Below are positions 1 to 12,371 of a DNA stretch of 64,000 nt, piece by piece (position 1 is the first letter of the stretch; each line of letters opens with the position of its first letter). The notes beneath the pieces were generated by a model. It searched no databases. It was not told where the DNA came from and saw nothing but the letters and a program-made list of their open reading frames with translations. The DNA is taken from the NCBI GenBank assembly GCA_019925095.2, contig CM034392.1, positions 21,248,387 through 21,312,386 on the forward strand, read 5' to 3'. The stretch is from Dendrolimus kikuchii (lineage: Eukaryota; Arthropoda; Insecta; Lepidoptera; Lasiocampidae). A program made the translations under genes and the position numbers.

Positions 1-434
1 AAAAATTAAAAAAGATCAAAATAACATTTATTTTAATTTTATTACTTTTGCTATAAATAGGCTAACAAGGTGACAATTACATTACCTTTTACGAATTAGC
101 TATGCACATACATATGGATTGCATTAGGAACTGAAGTAAAAAATAAGAAAAGCGACTCCTGGGTTGCGGAAGACAGACTACGACTGAACCTGAATCTATC
201 TACCTGTAAATCTGAAAGATTGCATTCTCGCAGCAAATAAAGTAGCAGTTCATTCTGTATCCGTTTAAAAGCTTGCTGTCTATTTAAGAAAAGTTGCTAG
301 CTTAACATTTCTTTAGTCAAGTCTTGGCGAGCATGTTGTATAAACTTCACTCAATGTTCAACTGTCGTCAGCTTATACATTCAAAAATACTTACACATTA
401 TAATTTCTTATTATTATTATATATTCTTTCGTCT

Positions 435-667
435 TGCGAAGCGGTGGTAAATTAGATTAGGCTTCTATAGAGTAAATAATAAACATAAAAAAATTAAAAC
501 TAAATAATTAAAATGAACAAGTGGGCGGTAGGCTAAATAAAACTTTAACAATACTCATTGGCACTTTACATCTTTGTCTTCTGTGATCACGGCTACTGAA
601 AAGTGCCGAAACGTCGGAATAATAAAAATCGAATAAATTTCCTCGCTTAAAACCATTAAAACGTAGT
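435..667 (-). repeat. Single arm of the 14.2-kb foldback family
   Basis: This block matches the right arm of the foldback element at 14715-14976 almost end to end, including a GCGAAGCGGTGGTAAATTAG start, a shared CGTGATCACGG palindrome, the AAACGTCGGAA segment and the terminal AAAACGTAGT. It has more substitutions than the paired arms and no opposite arm nearby, so it is an older solo arm or a half element. Confidence 0.7.
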
Positions 668-1267
668 ATGTACTTACACATTCTTTTATTAATCGACCTC
701 AAGAAGGAAGAGGATCTCAACTCGTCATATAATAATTATAATAATACTTTATATAATAATAAGAATACTTTTTAATGTTAATAATCGGATATGATTCATC
801 ATCTCATTTAGTTTGAGTCAGATCTAATTTACATTTTTCTATTGAAATTAAAATCCTATTTTGGCTGGATTTTTCTCAATACTCGAATCACTATATTTAA
901 ACTTCTTCAAATTGATAACCAACATATAATACACGTATTGAGAAATGTGAGCTCCATAGATACAAGTTACACGTCTGCGGTATTCATTAAAGTGTTCGTG
1001 TTGTGGTGATTGCACGCTCACTGCGCGTTGAGGGCCCTCGTGCCATAATAGAGGGTTAACAATCCTACGCCTTGCGCCTTGAGAACGAGACTAAAGCCAT
1101 CTAGCTCGACTCGAGTGGCGGTAACCTGCCCTAGCTTCCCGTAATTGAACATTCTACATATGTTTGAAAATTTGCAACATGACTATGGAACCGTTTTAGC
1201 TTAATGAGTGTTAATTATGAAAGAAAAAAATGGTAAGAAACTCTTTGAATAAACACAATTCTATCAA

Positions 1268-1370
1268 TTCCTGCCAAGCGTTGCCTGGAAGAGATTGCTT
1301 CTTAGCGATAATGCCGCCCGTTGTACTGTCTTTTACTTTTATTACTTTACTTATTTTGTATCATTGAAAT
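1268..1370 (+). repeat. LINE 3'-tail fragment with stem-loop
   Basis: It contains GCCTGGAAGAGATTGC followed by AGCGATAATGCCGCC, the conserved 3' stem-loop region found in about ten places in this window. Comparison with 8560-9080 and 58869-59345 shows that it is the 3' UTR of a non-LTR retrotransposon. This copy is diverged and lacks the usual AATAAAGT plus tetranucleotide tail. Confidence 0.6.
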
Positions 1371-2692
1371 TAGCCAAAAATATAATGATTTTTTTATGTA
1401 TACAATTGCGTACACACTATAAACTGATATTACAGCAGTATTAAAAAGGTTATTGACGTATTACTTACTCTTTATTAACTTTAAAAATGTAAAATATCTG
1501 TTTCATAAGCACTATTAATTTTCTTGAAAATCGAACTGCTTAACCGTTAAAAAAACAAAAACAATTGTATAAATTAATACTCCAACAGAGTAAAGAAGTC
1601 ATGCTTTGTCTGCGATAGCGGAAATGAGTGGCCCGAGGCGAGGGCAAGTGGTTGGCAGTCTCGGTATGATCCGGAAATGGCGCAAATGAGATTTGCTTGA
1701 TCCAACTTAGTATTTAAAGCCATCCGGATCTGCACTTCGTCTTCGCATGATATACTATTTGCACTTGGTATCCTGATTCAACTTTGAGAGTATTAGCCAT
1801 GGAGTAAGGAATATATTCTATGTTTAAACTTTGAAATTTCAAGTATTTTGGAGTAGCGCGTTCGTATGTTTGGAGCATCAATTAGTTATTTTCAAGTAAT
1901 TTAAAATATATCTATGCTACTAGCGAATCGTATTTTTTTTATCTGTCAGATATAATTTCAGGTTTCAATTAATTTAGGTTAATTTAAATATCAGGTATTT
2001 TTGATCAACAATTATTTGGCTAAAGTAATTTTCATTGCAATAGTTTGTAGAATATTAATTGTTATTTTTATCAGAAGAATAAGAAAGTATAATTAACCTC
2101 TGTAACTTTTTTTTATCAAACTATAGGTTTTCAAATTATGATTGTAAATAAGCGTGGACTGTAGGGGAAACAGGGGTAATGGCGCTCACTGGATAAATAC
2201 TCACAAGTATAACTTGACAAATACGAGACACAGGTTAAAGCGTGGGCGCAATGCTACGAGAGGAAACCGTAACTGGTTTTCAAACCGCTAGCAGCAAGAC
2301 AAAGAGTAGTACGTCTGTTTGTTTTCGGTCCCGCTAAAAATGTTGTTCGCTGAACGGTTTTATTGGTATCTTAATATTTTAATTTCTTTGTTATTGTTAG
2401 TTTTTATCATACACATAGCGTCGGGAGTCAATATGCTTTTATATGAGCCGTTTTACCCATAGTCGGGTAAGGCGCCCAAGAATGCCTTTTTATTTGCTTC
2501 CTTACTCATTATTAAGGAAAGTTTCATACGTTTCATGTCAAAGTAGAAATTACTGAATAAGTGAATAATTGTATTATTTTGTTTAACTTTTAATATAAAG
2601 TTATTATAGAATAAATATAGAACGTTTTCCTTAATTGAACGGTATTCGCCCTGTTTCCCCTAAGTGTACATATGATACGAATCAAGTACATA

Positions 2693-2815
2693 TTCCCATT
2701 TTTTTATTGCGAAGCAGGTAAACAGGCAGATGGCGCAGCTAATAAAATATGTGTACCATCACCTATAGACGTTTGCAATACCACGGGCGCAGCAAAGACG
2801 TTGATTGTAGAAGAT
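2693..2815 (-). repeat. Diverged Jockey-tail SINE fragment
   Basis: Read on the minus strand it ends with the family's 3' tail: gene-like text equivalent to GTTTGCAATACCAC on the plus strand, a CAGGCAGATGGC block, then the T-rich run that is the element's A tail. It matches only the last ~120 bases of the family. The short open frame across it is not a gene. Confidence 0.5.
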
Positions 2816-3009
2816 AGGAAGAATAGGATAGGATTTTACAAACTCAACGGTTGAAATGTATTTGCCTTTAAACCACTTAACATGACAGTACCTACCATAT
2901 TTTCTTCTTATCTTTAAATAAATATTAGAACTCAAGCGTATACTTTCACGTTTACCATAGACTATGAATGAATACTGGTAGACATATGAAAGTTTCTCTA
3001 ACACATTAA

Positions 3010-3240
3010 TTGCATCCTGGACTTTGATCGCTAGCTACCCTTTGCTGCCCAAGAGGCCGTAATTGACAATCAAAACGCGCCCTTTGCGCTGTGAGAAACT
3101 TAGTTAGCTCTTCGATGTACAGGAAAATTAGTAACGTAATAATGGAGAGAGTAATAAGCTAATGGAGGGGGTCATCTCTGTAAGGCCGATCGGGCTCGTC
3201 GGGACTAGATCTAATTATATGGCAATTCTCGATGACTGGC
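3010..3240. promoter_or_regulatory. Candidate regulatory block, non-repetitive
   Basis: Balanced base composition in AT-rich surroundings, no match to any repeat family in the window, and no plausible coding frame. Such islands in insect introns are often conserved non-coding elements. This is inference from composition only. Confidence 0.2.
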
Positions 3241-4264
3241 TGAAAGTTATCTTAATTCTGAACGCAATATTGATGTAGAATTAGAGATATGGACATATGT
3301 TATATTAAACTTTACATGAAACTTCAGAGAAATTATTTACAGATAATTCTACTCTAACTTTTATTAATATAAGTATAATTCCTTTAGCCTATATTTATCC
3401 ACATATTATAATTCAAAAGAAACTTCTTAAGTGTAACTTTCAATTTTTCACTGTTTTAGTCTAAAAAATATTTTAAATATTATTATCAGTTTTATTTCGG
3501 ACCAAATTGGACCTATGTTTAATCATTGGTCTTATTCACTCTCTAATTTGTGCTGCACAATGTAAAACTCTCGCAGGCTTAGTTTTATAGGTTTATCTCT
3601 TTTTAGTGTCGATTTTTCGTTTCATCGAGTTTCAAAACACGATTCTAAAGAAGTTTCACTTTAAAAATGCTGATAACAAGCGTACAGTTACTGGTAAACA
3701 TCATCTTTTAAAATATCATGATAGGAATAATTTATTTACTGTTTACACAACGCTATTTGATTCCTTTAGCAAACTATGACGTCATAAGACTGTATATACG
3801 TTAGTAGATACAAGATGTATGTAGTTGCGACGTTTTGTATGATGATAAATGGTATCTCAGTTGACTGGACTGATCACTCTTCTATTATAATTAGGCGAAA
3901 GTGATAATACGTCTGTCATCAATTTTCACTACCAAAGAAAATCGTCCATCACCTCTTACTCTTTACCTTTTCATAAATAAACAGCTGAACAACTTTTGTT
4001 AGCAAGTACATACATACATACATAACTTCACGCCAGTTACCAAGTAAGTGCATAATATATCAACGCGAAAGTTTTTTTTATTATAAATTCGTACTTGTAA
4101 GTTATCTTGTTAGCTTCGTATTTGTATGGTAAATATATTATGTATATATCTTTTTAGTATATCTAATAGCTGTATTTATAACATTTGTGTCTTTATTACT
4201 CAAGTGTAAGTAGTCGTACTATATTTTACGTGTACCACCAGGCCCATTATCATCTCAATTCATT

Positions 4265-4375
4265 CCTGGGGTTATCTGGAAGAGATCGCTTTTTAGCGAT
4301 AAGACCGCCTTTTGTGCATAATTAGATATACTTTAGTCTGTAAGGTCACTTTTGTATTTGTGTACAATAAAGTGA
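4265..4375 (+). repeat. LINE 3'-tail fragment with stem-loop
   Basis: It contains CTGGAAGAGATCGC, the ATCGCT-TTTT-AGCGAT hairpin, AAGACCGCC and TGTACAATAAAGTGATATC. This is one of the least diverged copies of the conserved 3' end, and the tail runs into ATC-type short repeats. It is 5'-truncated and has no coding sequence. Confidence 0.7.
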
Positions 4376-5202
4376 TATCCATCTACTTATTTTATTAACT
4401 ACAAGTAAATGATTGAATGGATCTTCATCAAATTTGTCAAAGAGATAGATTGTATCCTAGGGAAATACATAAGCTATATTTTGTCTCAAAAAACAAACTT
4501 GAAGGCGGTGAAACAATCTTGAATATTTGTATGGGCAACTATGAGTCCTTAAGTTAAGGTTATATTTCCATTCGACTTTGGAGCTACTTCTAGAGAAAGT
4601 AAGTTGAGAAGAGATTTTAATTGTAATTAAATAAAACAATGAAAATGTGTAATAATAACACTTACAATTTTTAGTATTAAGGGGATATCCATACAGATTA
4701 ATATTAACTGAGATATCCACATAGATTCGCTTGTTTCATTTACCTATATAACTTTTAACCAACGTCATTAAAATCACGCACGTAAAATCACCTAGGTTCG
4801 ATCACTGTGAGGCAGTAGTGGTGATTTTGGCCACTAATTGATTGGGCACTTCATCATGCGACCCCTGTCCATCCATCACGTCGCGATGACATATACGACC
4901 AACATACGCCTCAATTGTACGCATTCATGGCTTAATAACGTTGTACTTCAGCCCCGACGTGTATAAGGGTTTTGAAGGTTCGTTGCAAATTTTAACTACA
5001 TGTATAGATGATATAACTAATTATATTATATACATACAAATTTTGAATTGCATTTTTCTTTTTAATGACAACGAAAACTGCTATTTATAAATGTAACGTC
5101 ACGAAATTTAGAATTCCTCCCACCACTTGTCACACTTTGTTTCACTTCTACTGCATGTGAACGTGTCTCATAAATTGTAATAAAAATTGTGTGTGTGCAA
5201 CA

Positions 5203-6018
5203 CACAACTTTTAATACAATTTTTGCCGCGATTTAACAATGGCTGTAAAAAAGTTGGGACATAATCGCCTGTATATACGTGCAGGAACGGAGAAAGAATA
5301 CAATTTCCTGCGGCCTGTCGTAAAAGGCGACTTAACAACCCACAGCAAGGTGGTAGGGCATTTGCCCGACTGGATGGCTACCACCCCTGGTCTAAAGTAT
5401 GTCGCCATAACAACCTTGAGTGGTGTTCCGGCATTAGTGACCAGGTTCCAGTCTCCCTTAAGAGAGCAGCAGCGCATTTGTAGCAACTTTGGTGTTGCAA
5501 ATGTCCATGGGCGATGGTAACCGCTTTCCATCAAGTGGGCCGTCTGCCTGTCTGCTGAACTCCTGCAATAAAAAAAAACACAACTTTTAATACAATTTTT
5601 GCCGCGATTTAACAATGGCTGTAAAAAAGTTGGGACATAGTCGCCTGTATATACGTGCAGGAACGGAGAAAGAATACAATTTCCTGCGGCCTGTCGTAAA
5701 AGGCGACTTAACAACCCACAGCAAGGTGGTAGGGCATTTGCCCGACTGGATGGCTACCACCCCTGGTCTAAAGTATGTCGCCATAACAACCTTGAGTGGT
5801 GTTCCGGCATTAGTGACCAGGTTCCAGTCTCCCTTAAGAGAGCAGCAGCGCATTTGTAGCAACTTTGGTGTTGCAAATGTCCATGGGCGATGGTAACCGC
5901 TTTCCATCAAGTGGGCCGTCTGCCTGTCTGCTGAACTCCTGCAATAAAAAAAAACACAACTTTTAATACAATTTTTGCCGCGATTTAACAATGGCTGTAA
6001 AAAAGTTGGGATATGTCG
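5203..6018 (+). repeat. Tandem 376-bp duplication carrying a SINE-like element
   Basis: Units start at 5205, 5581 and 5957, giving two full 376-base copies and a third partial copy of about 60 bases. I find one difference between the two full copies (5264 versus 5640, ataatcgcc against atagtcgcc). Each unit is about 60 bases of local sequence plus a ~300-base element beginning TGCAGGAACGGAGAAAG and ending CTCCTGCAATAAAA. The ~93-codon open frames on both strands are by-products of the repeat; the same reading frames occur at 15.2, 52.6, 55.8 and 60.8 kb with breaks. Confidence 0.9.
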
Positions 6019-8559
6019 CATGTATTATCTATAGTTAGTACAGCTTTTTAAATTTTTTGAGAACAGAGAGAAAAGTACTGTTTTCATCCCTGTGATCAGG
6101 CAACTCCAAAGGTACTTCCAGAATATGAGAAATGAAAAAATAGTTAACAAAGTCTTATTCGCAATCTGGCCATAAAACAAAGAGAGGGAATAGCAATTAA
6201 CAAAATAGATGGTAATAAAACTACGTTTTAACGGTTTTAGGCAAAAATTAAAATAGATGGTTTTTTGAATATTGTAAATAATTAGGGCAACCATAAAAGG
6301 ATTACAGATGATTTAAATTTCAAGGGGTAATAAAATACGTGTTGCGAACGATTATTACTTCTTCTCGGAACTTCAGTTGTAATAGTATTGTTACGACCTG
6401 AGCGCCGACAAAAGACAAATTCACACCTGCATACCTGTAGACGTTCTATTACCTTTGCGGTATCCGGACTTCTTTTGTTTACTTTGTGTTTAAAACTAGT
6501 GATTAGAAAAACAGCCTATTGTGTATTATAATCGTTTATGGTAGTCATTAGCCAGGTGCGATTCTAGGAAAATCAGTCCACGTAAGTCACACATATTGTA
6601 TTTGTACAGTATAAAGCAATGTCTTAATGGAGGGATGAGGCAGTCGAGCGATAACCACAAGCGGAGCAAGACTTGTGTACATTCGATAAACTATTTAGTG
6701 ACGGACTTTGCGCGTGTTATTGAATCGTGCTTTACGTTTGGACTGTTTGTGTTCAGTTCTATTTGAACTTGTGTTATATGTGTTTGTATAGTTCTAATAA
6801 ATTCTATAGTAATTCCAACGGGCATTTTAATTCGAGTCCTGCAACTCGTAACAGTATCAATATGGCTAGCATTTTGGGAAAGGTTCCCGTCGACATGCGA
6901 AAGTGATTTGGGGGTCAGTCTCTTACTAAAAAATTTCTAAATAGGTTTTGTATTATTTTAAAGTATAGTTTTATTAATTACGTAGATGTATACCACAAGT
7001 TTTAAATAATAAATCACTTTATTTCAATATTAACTTACTTGATGGTTTCTCTTCGAGTGATAAAAATCTGGTGTAAGACAGATAAAACCACAATACGGAT
7101 TATATTTCCTTTTGTCTATCGCTAAGAAATTTCCGATAAATGTCCGCTTTCCTATGATTTAATGCTCAGCTTCTGTAATCTCGTAATACCCAATCATCCG
7201 GGCAGTCCGTCGGGGACCCAGGGGCGGATGGTATCGGAATCGTGTCGATTCGATTACGCTTAAAATTCGAATTTCGGAACAGTAAATGGTAATCAAATAG
7301 AAATTCCATAAAGCCGATTAGGCATTTTGTTTAAATTAATATTCGGCTCCATATCTAGGACCTAAGCTAATTTACAACCTTTATGGATCGATCGATTTAC
7401 TAGAAATTATGATAACATTTAAGAAGTTTTTGTACTGAATATAATAGACAGCAATATCGATAAAAGCGATTTCTTTCAGACTACATTAGGGGGGTTTACA
7501 AAAGTTTGGGTATCATGTGGGTTCGTAATGCATAATATCGATGAATTTAAGCATATTTTATGAAACGCAGCTTGAACCATTCTATTTATTTGGTTTGATT
7601 TCTTTCTCTTTTACGTGTTTAGAAAGGAACTGATTATCATGAAACTTGGAATACAAGTACTTTCCATTACGATGATACGTCTATCATATAAAACTATCCT
7701 ATACGTCTAGAGGGTAGTTTTATATGGAATAAGGACTCCTCGATCAACGGACCGATAAATAATCATAAAATTTTAAATACGTGTATTTTTTTAATGAAAA
7801 TTAATTTCGACTTTTATCATCCGAAGTAGGATAATTTCTACTTCATAGCAAGTAGTTCTAACTTCTCCGGATATAATGGAAAGTTTTAGTATAAAAGGCT
7901 ATTTTATTTTCAATTCAATGTTGATTCTCGCTAATAATAAATTGGATAGTTACGGACCTGGAGTGTCTATTACTAGTTAAAAACAATCAAAACTTCTAAA
8001 ACGTATTTTATGGTACATACCTATATTAAGTGATTCAAAAATAAATCAGTCAAGTGGGTGGTAGGTCAGGAATGAATAGTGAAAGGTTCCGTAAAGGTGA
8101 CCAACGTCCACTGTTTTGATGAACAGATTTCTGTTTTGTCAAAATGACTGCGGAACCCTGAAAATATTGTTGAAGTTGAAACTTTGTATAATAGTTATGT
8201 AAAGATTTTATCGCGCTATCGCGACAAAAGCTTCCAGTCCATAAAACCCCATTATCCCGAACTTGCGCCGGGGAAATTCTTGAGTGAGTTCACCCACTTC
8301 GGTCGACTTACAGAACATCTTGGAACCCCCTTTATCCGTGACCTGTTGCATCCGGCAATAAAGTAAATCCCGATTATCTCCCCCCTGTATCCCCTTAAAA
8401 AGCTCTTCACTGTGAAATGTTCGGCTATATTCTTGGCGAGTGATGTCTGCCATGCATGATGCCAATTTTTTGTCAGTAGTGTTTCATCGTGTCATCCAGT
8501 TAATTACGAAAATGGTAGGAACACTTTTCAATTTTAATACAAAGTGATCAATACGTAAG

Positions 8560-9080
8560 ATTAGAATAGAATATACTTTATTGCATAACATTAAGATACA
8601 ATTCAAGAAGTTTAAATACAGAAGACAAATAGGTGGTCTTATCACTAAAAGCAATTTCTTCCAGACAACCTTAGGATGGATTAGAGAAAAATTGTGTAAC
8701 ATGTGGGTTTTGCAATATAACAAAATAAAAAAGTATATATAGATAAATAAAATTTTGAAATGGCAAGTATAATAGACATAGAAATAAGACAAAAATATAC
8801 ATATATTTAGTAATAATGTATATAGAGGAGAGATGAAGATGTGATTGACTTTAGAGCCCGAGGTAATAATCCTTCACGAGTCTGTTGAACGCCTGAAAGG
8901 ACTGGGCACGCCTGATTTTCACAGGTAGCGCATTCCACAGGCACACTGCATGAACTGTGAAAGATTATTTGTAAAATTGCGAGTGATTTACAGGTGTTTC
9001 CAGACGTATGTTTTCCGATGATCTGAGGTGATGAGTATGACTAAGGTGTAGATATTTAAAACGCTCCATGAGAGAAGGAG
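8560..9080 (-). mobile_element. 5'-truncated non-LTR retrotransposon (LINE)
   Basis: On the minus strand the end of a reverse-transcriptase ORF is readable just upstream of a stop at 8853-8851: LWNALPVKIRR, then a Phe-x-x-Phe segment ending DYYLGL. It is followed by a 3' UTR with the family's stem-loop region (GGTTGTCTGGAAGAAATTGC) and GCAATAAAGT. The protein end has the W-N-x-L-P pattern of Jockey/CR1-type ORF2 C-termini. This copy links the widespread hairpin-bearing tails to a LINE. Upstream coding sequence is degraded. Confidence 0.7.
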
Positions 9081-9834
9081 GAGATAGTAAGTAAAATTTC
9101 TACAAACTTAGAACAAGTTATTCAGACTAGGTATTTAAAATATAGATTTTGTAGACACTTATTATGTTCCGTAAAATTGACCACTGCTGGACGTATACAG
9201 TACTCACAGTAGTATAAATGTAGCACTAGCATACATAATCCATACTACGTGAGGTAATAAACATACAAACGTACTTATACAATTAATGACTGGTAAGGAA
9301 GTCACTTGTTTACCAATTGAGTTCCTGGTCACTCATTAGTTGGTTACTTATTGTCACGATGAATGACGTACGAGTATATGGCATAAAATCATTCTGTGGT
9401 GCTACATACAACACAAGCCAAGGAGCTTTTTCGCCTTCTAATTCGTGAACAATGTACATACTACTACATTAGTTATAAAGGCACTCTTATAAAACTAATT
9501 GCCCAAGATTACAGTCTCGACCAAAACGGAAATAACAGGGAAGTTTTTATTATTATTAGTGATTATAATATTATTTATGTTTGATAATACATCAGGTGTA
9601 TATTTCATAAAAAATTAAACAAATGTCTGATTTTTACCCATAAGTGATGTTAGTAATAAAAAAATAAATATACTTTTTTTGCATAAGATTATTAAAAGAA
9701 AAGATTCTTATTTGCTGGTATATTAAAATTACAACAATAAACTTATCATAACTGTACAATAGGACAATATCCAGACTTCTCTAAGAAATTCATGACAAAA
9801 CACTTGCCGTTGTCTCAAGTTTCATAAAAGGGAA

Positions 9835-9990
9835 TTGAAAGTAAATGCGAGAGCGCCTTAAAAGGCCAATTACCGCACAATTTGCTTCATCGCTCTCCCT
9901 CGGGAGCCGATATGAAATTATTGCCCCACCATTGAGACCTATGAAACTAGATTGCGATGAACTCTACGAGAGAAATCGAATGGAAAAATA
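9835..9990. promoter_or_regulatory. Candidate regulatory block upstream of the first visible SerT exon
   Basis: A ~150-base island of mixed composition with no repeat match and no open frame, flanked by AT-rich intron. It contains a CCAATTA homeodomain-like core and the segment GCTCTCCCTCGGGAGC, which is nearly self-complementary. Function is inferred from composition only. Confidence 0.2.
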
Positions 9991-10404
9991 GGACACATTT
10001 ATTGGAATTTTAATGTAATTCGATAGGTTCAATGAGGCGACTCAACCTTCGTATTCGACTTAAGGACGGTTCCTATATCTTTTAATTTATTTGCTCTACC
10101 ATCGGTTGAATTTTTATATAACTTGTATGGAGTTTATGTCAAATCGAGGTCGGTAAGATATTAGAACCGGCCACTATAAGTACACGATTTATCTGTTGGT
10201 AAGTGGTGACTACATGGACATTTGCTACACTAAGGCAAGTAGCCGATGTGTTACCTACCATACCATGTCGAAACTTTAAATAGCCGTTTGTGTTTTTACG
10301 ATGTTTTGTGGCACTTGCGAGTCGTGGGGATTTGCAATTAGCTCTCAGTGAGGTTTCCTACTGAGCTACGATATGGAGTTTTTCAAAAAGGGTGTCATGA
10401 ATTT

Positions 10405-10525
10405 TCTTCGAAGCTGGTAGCGCATTGGTGATGTCTCTGGTATCGCAAACATCCGCAGCTGACGATAACTGCTTCCCAAAAGATGGGCCATCCGCCTGTC
10501 TGCTACACTCCAGCTATAAAAAAGT
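10405..10525 (+). repeat. Diverged Jockey-tail SINE fragment
   Basis: It matches the 3' end of the SINE-like family (unit ending in CGCCTGTCTGCT, a short spacer and an A-rich tail) with many substitutions. The minus-strand open frame across it is a shadow. Confidence 0.55.
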
Positions 10526-10779
10526 ATTATGTTTGAAATTATGTCGATATATTGCATTTGTCGTGACACTTAGGGTTCCGTAGTGTTTTTGGAATAAACC
10601 TAATGCTTATACAATCCTAATGTAAATCAGTCCACCTGTCTATACGTTTATGTCTCAATTAATTTTTCTCAGAAACTAGTTAATGACTTAACATAAAATT
10701 TTGTAAATAGATCTATTCTACAGTCATGTTGAGGGATGAAAGGCTATATTTGTTTTAAGCGAAATTTTGTTACAGAATT

Positions 10780-10955
10780 GACATGATGGTTTTCTTGTAT
10801 CCTAATGTCTCACTCACACTTAAGGAATTATAATGAACCTGGTTTCCAATTAAAAACTAAACATTTTTTCTTTTTTAAATATAGTATGTAGTTTACTAAA
10901 GAAGTCTTTTTTTGGGTCACTGAAACTTCAGACTCCTCTATCGGCACAATTCGCA
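10780..10955 (+). repeat. Diverged dispersed repeat, copy 1
   Basis: It shares an ordered series of blocks with 32835-33005: CATGATGG, TTTCCAATTAAAA, a T-rich run, ATATAGTATGTAGT-like text, then TTTTGGGTCA and AAACT. Family unknown, no coding content. Confidence 0.45.
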
Positions 10956-11216
10956 AATGCTGCTTAAAACAAATAACCTTTGACCTCTCGATATATATTG
11001 TTATAACTACGCAACACACTGGTATAGGGAAATCGCGAAAATAAAACTAATTGGTTTGTAAGATATGGGGTATTTGAAGTTACATACATTTTTAGAGCCA
11101 AATGACAAAAATTTACTACTCGTCGCCTCTTTGGAACCCTAGAACATGTGTAAGACACGCATTTTAACGATTTTTGAAATTTATTTATTATACAAAACTT
11201 CAACGTTTCTCGTCAG

Positions 11217-11351
11217 GGGCATTCTTGGTGCCGTATTGCATCATGTTGGTGGTGGGCGGCATCCCGCTATTCTACATGGAGCTGGCACTCGGTCAATTCC
11301 ATCGGAAGGGCGCCATCACGTGCTGGGGCAGGCTGGTACCACTCTTCAAAG
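11217..11351 (+). CDS. SerT: SerT exon: TM2 and start of intracellular loop 1
   Basis: It encodes (G)[14 protein letters not shown], then [17 protein letters not shown], then a W-G-R-L stretch ending VPLFKG. This is the strongly conserved TM2 of SLC6 transporters. The acceptor is CGTCAG and the donor GTAAGT. The exon starts with two bases of a glycine codon and ends with one base of the next glycine codon, which the exon at 16823 completes. The preceding exon (TM1, with the substrate-binding aspartate) is outside the window. Confidence 0.93.
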
Positions 11352-11970
11352 GTAAGTACTGATTTTTTGGTACACTTATAACGGCTGGTTATAGACGATT
11401 ATAACACGAATTTTGTTTGGGTGTAAACGGTACTACTAGTCAATGAAAATATAAGTAAAGCTTTTTCCGTATTAGTGTTATTGACTATACACTGTTGTAT
11501 ACAATTTAAGACTGGCGTAGCGGCCACTTTCTCTCAAGATTTCCCCGTTCAGCCGTAGTGAATGTCCACAGGTTGTAATGGCTAACGACCACTTTTTCAT
11601 CACGTGGACTGTCAACATTATAAGTATATACCACTAAAATATACCATATGTAATGGAGATAAAACCCCTGTTGCATGTCATTGGAAACTTTTGAAAGTTA
11701 TCATTTTTATTTCTTTAGGATTCGATTTTTCATTGATCAGACAAAAGTTATTAAATTATAATCTGACTGAATAAAAATTATTCATACAACTGTCTCTACT
11801 AAAATATAATAGACTAATACAACAAAGAAAACTTAACTCAGTTGTATTGTATTCTACCCACTATATACAAGTAACGAGTTTGATATTTAGGCAAAAGAAA
11901 CTTTAATTCTAAGCCTTTAAATGTATAAGAGTAAAGTTTGATTCTTACAACTTTTCACAATCTTTTTTGC

Positions 11971-12371
11971 TATACTAATATTACAAACAGGGAAAGTTTG
12001 TGAATTTGGATGTTCGAGGTAATCTCCGGTAGTACTGATCCTAATTTGAAAATTCTTTCACCAGTATAAAGCTACATTATTCTCGAGTGGCATAGGCTAT
12101 ATTTGATTGTAATTAATAAATAAAAAAGTTGGAAATGTTTTCGCCTAGGGAAGAAGGGAAGGGCACGGGAACGCCTTTTAAATATGTTACAGCAATAACG
12201 TTCCACGCAAGAATTGCGCACATCCTCGTACGAGGCACTGCGAGTGCTTTCTGCGTTTATTAATCAATTAAAGTTTACAAAGCTTAATTAAACCTTTATA
12301 TGTGCGCGTGTGTGCGTGGATACAAGTATATTTTTAATGACGCCCAGCGAGGTGGGCACGAATCAGCTAGT
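11971..12371 (+). repeat. Non-autonomous repeat, Helitron-like ends
   Basis: It begins CTATACTAATATTACAAA and ends GGGCACGAATCAGCTAGT. It has the internal TTGAAAATTCTTTCACC and GGCATAGGCTATAT landmarks shared with 42478-42620, 49225-49390 and 49784-50001. The CTAGT end fits non-autonomous Helitrons, but the 5' end and target site are not decisive. It carries no protein. Confidence 0.5.

Larger units (their letters stand above)
1..11216 (+). other. 5' intronic stretch of SerT, no coding exon seen
   Basis: No exon with the SLC6 TM1 signature (a Trp-Arg-Phe-Pro-Tyr motif) was found by eye, and the first visible SerT exon begins in mid-codon at 11217. The N-terminal exon or exons must therefore lie upstream of the window, and this stretch is read as intron. 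It is AT-rich and holds several repeats listed separately. The segment 6300-8500 shows no gene I can support. The segment 4775-4985 resembles a dispersed element with a GGTTCGATC-like box, but no second copy exists here to confirm it. Confidence 0.6.

Noticed and set aside
5211..6021. ORFs of 144-167 codons on the minus strand and 93 codons on the plus strand
   Set aside because: They are produced by the tandemly duplicated repeat. Homologous copies elsewhere are broken and no domain is recognisable.
8208..8465. 85-codon minus-strand ORF with balanced composition
   Set aside because: No family recognised, no splice or start context, and an overlapping plus-strand ORF. Insufficient to call a gene, though it could be an old mobile-element fragment.
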